Positions 5,753-6,400 of a DNA stretch of 6,400 nt are shown here, in pieces. A program made the translations under genes and the position numbers. The DNA comes from Campylobacterales bacterium (GTDB lineage: Bacteria; Campylobacterota; Campylobacteria; Campylobacterales; Hydrogenimonadaceae). The stretch is taken from contig JALSPH010000265.1 of NCBI GenBank assembly GCA_026986055.1, forward strand, positions 1 through 6,400, written 5' to 3'. Numbering within the stretch: position 1 is the first letter of the stretch; each line of letters opens with the position of its first letter. The notes beneath the pieces are model-generated. The model was given only the letters and a program-made list of their open reading frames with translations, searched no databases and was not told the origin of the DNA.

Positions 5753-6400
5753 TGGATATTTACAGAATCGATGCACCCGAAAGCGGTTCCAAGCTTTTGA
5801 AAGAGCTTGGGTGCGACAGGGGAGGGGTTGCCATAATGGCAAAAAAGATGGAGACACTTCTTTTTGCCGTCAAGGGTTTAAGCTGCGGTGCGGCGAACAT
5901 TCTAAAGCAGGATGCTTTGAGTGTAGGTGCCGACCTTGCTCTTCCAAAAGGTGCCGTAACTTGTAGCGCCGAAGAGTATGACGGAGTCCTTATGGGTACG
6001 CGCAGGCAGATGGAGGCGCTCGTCGAAAAGGAGAAGCTTCAGCCTTTCGGCCTCAAAGGGTTGGCGGACTCTTTGGCAACTTTTTTAAGGAGCCCGAAAA
6101 AGGGTGCAAAGATTATGGGTGTCATAAACGCCAACGACGACAGCTTCTACCCGGCAAGCCGTTTCAGAGAATCTGCCGCAGTTTCGGCTATATGGAAGAT
6201 GGTCCAAGCCGGGGCCGATATAATCGACATAGGCGCAGTCTCTTCGCGTCCTGGAAGCAAGCCGGTGCCGCCCGATGAAGAGCTTTTGCGCCTTGTACCG
6301 ATAATTGACGCCATAAAGAGGGAGGGGCTTTTTGAGAGGGTGGAGTTCAGTATAGACTCCTATACTCCCGAAGTCGTTGCATACGCCCTTGAGAACGGTT
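5752..6400 (+). CDS. folP: Dihydropteroate synthase, N-terminal part (cut by right edge)
   Basis: FolP condenses p-aminobenzoate with 6-hydroxymethyl-7,8-dihydropterin pyrophosphate in folate synthesis and is the sulfonamide target. I translated 216 codons from the ATG at 5752, which shares its A with the holB stop (TGATG) and has AGAGGA 7 bases upstream. The first 120 or so residues form an extra domain with CGAANILKQDALSVGADLA and GTRRQMEALVEKEKLQPFGL; similar segments occur in other epsilon- and deltaproteobacterial FolP. The catalytic barrel then begins: KIMGVINANDDSFYPASRF at about 122-140 replaces the common N-V-T-P-D-S-F-S-D-G loop, and IIDIGAVSSRPGS at about 160-172 corresponds to the D-x-G-x-x-S-T-R-P-G motif, followed by FSIDSYTPEV. 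The rest, probably over 150 residues, is off the window. No terminator is seen before it, so it belongs to the operon. Confidence 0.92.
   Translation, partial: MDIYRIDAPESGSKLLKELGCDRGGVAIMAKKMETLLFAVKGLSCGAANILKQDALSVGADLALPKGAVTCSAEEYDGVLMGTRRQMEALVEKEKLQPFGLKGLADSLATFLRSPKKGAKIMGVINANDDSFYPASRFRESAAVSAIWKMVQAGADIIDIGAVSSRPGSKPVPPDEELLRLVPIIDAIKREGLFERVEFSIDSYTPEVVAYALENG

Noticed and set aside
1..6400. Mobile element, CRISPR array, defence or toxin-antitoxin system
   Set aside because: No transposase, integrase, regular spaced repeats, terminal inverted repeats or toxin-like small gene pair was seen, and coding is nearly continuous with recognisable core genes.

Overview
The window is a stretch of conserved housekeeping chromosome from a bacterium of the Campylobacterota (the former Epsilonproteobacteria). 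The evidence is the gene content and order: queA, tatC, tatB and hemW run leftwards, and rppH, lysC, hobA, holB and folP run rightwards. From memory, the same neighbourhood occurs in Campylobacter jejuni (about Cj0577c to Cj0585), and the rightward half matches Helicobacter pylori HP1228 to HP1232. HobA is known only from this phylum. The base composition is moderate, not strongly AT-rich, and ATA, AGA and AGG codons are frequent. That fits a free-living or vent-type member (Sulfurovum, Sulfurimonas or Hydrogenimonas relatives) better than Campylobacter or Helicobacter, but the genus cannot be fixed from here.

Leftward cluster (1-2601, minus strand): hemW (radical SAM heme chaperone) comes first, then tatB and tatC (twin-arginine translocase, overlapping by 8 bases), then the start of queA (queuosine tRNA modification), which runs off the left edge. 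The spacing is tight throughout and no terminator is visible. An extra promoter is possible just before tatB.

Divergent region (2602-2831): 230 bases separate the hemW and rppH starts. A 10-base sequence, TATAATCATA at 2641-2650, holds a perfect -10 box on the plus strand and a near-perfect one on the minus strand, each preceded by a T-run as is usual in this phylum. The rppH transcript would then carry a leader of roughly 180 bases.

Rightward cluster (2832-6400, plus strand): rppH (mRNA 5'-end pyrophosphohydrolase), lysC (aspartokinase), hobA (DnaA-binding initiation factor), holB (short clamp-loader delta prime) and folP (dihydropteroate synthase, cut by the right edge). hobA/holB and holB/folP overlap or nearly touch, so this reads as one operon linking RNA turnover, amino-acid synthesis, replication and folate. 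No single pathway unites it.

I see no mobile element, CRISPR array, tRNA, rRNA or defence system. The points worth a second look are small: a probable internal translation start in lysC that would make a separate regulatory subunit, the shared divergent -10 element, the long rppH leader, the extra N-terminal domain of FolP, and very short ORFs in two operon gaps. I do not think the window holds a novel multi-gene system.
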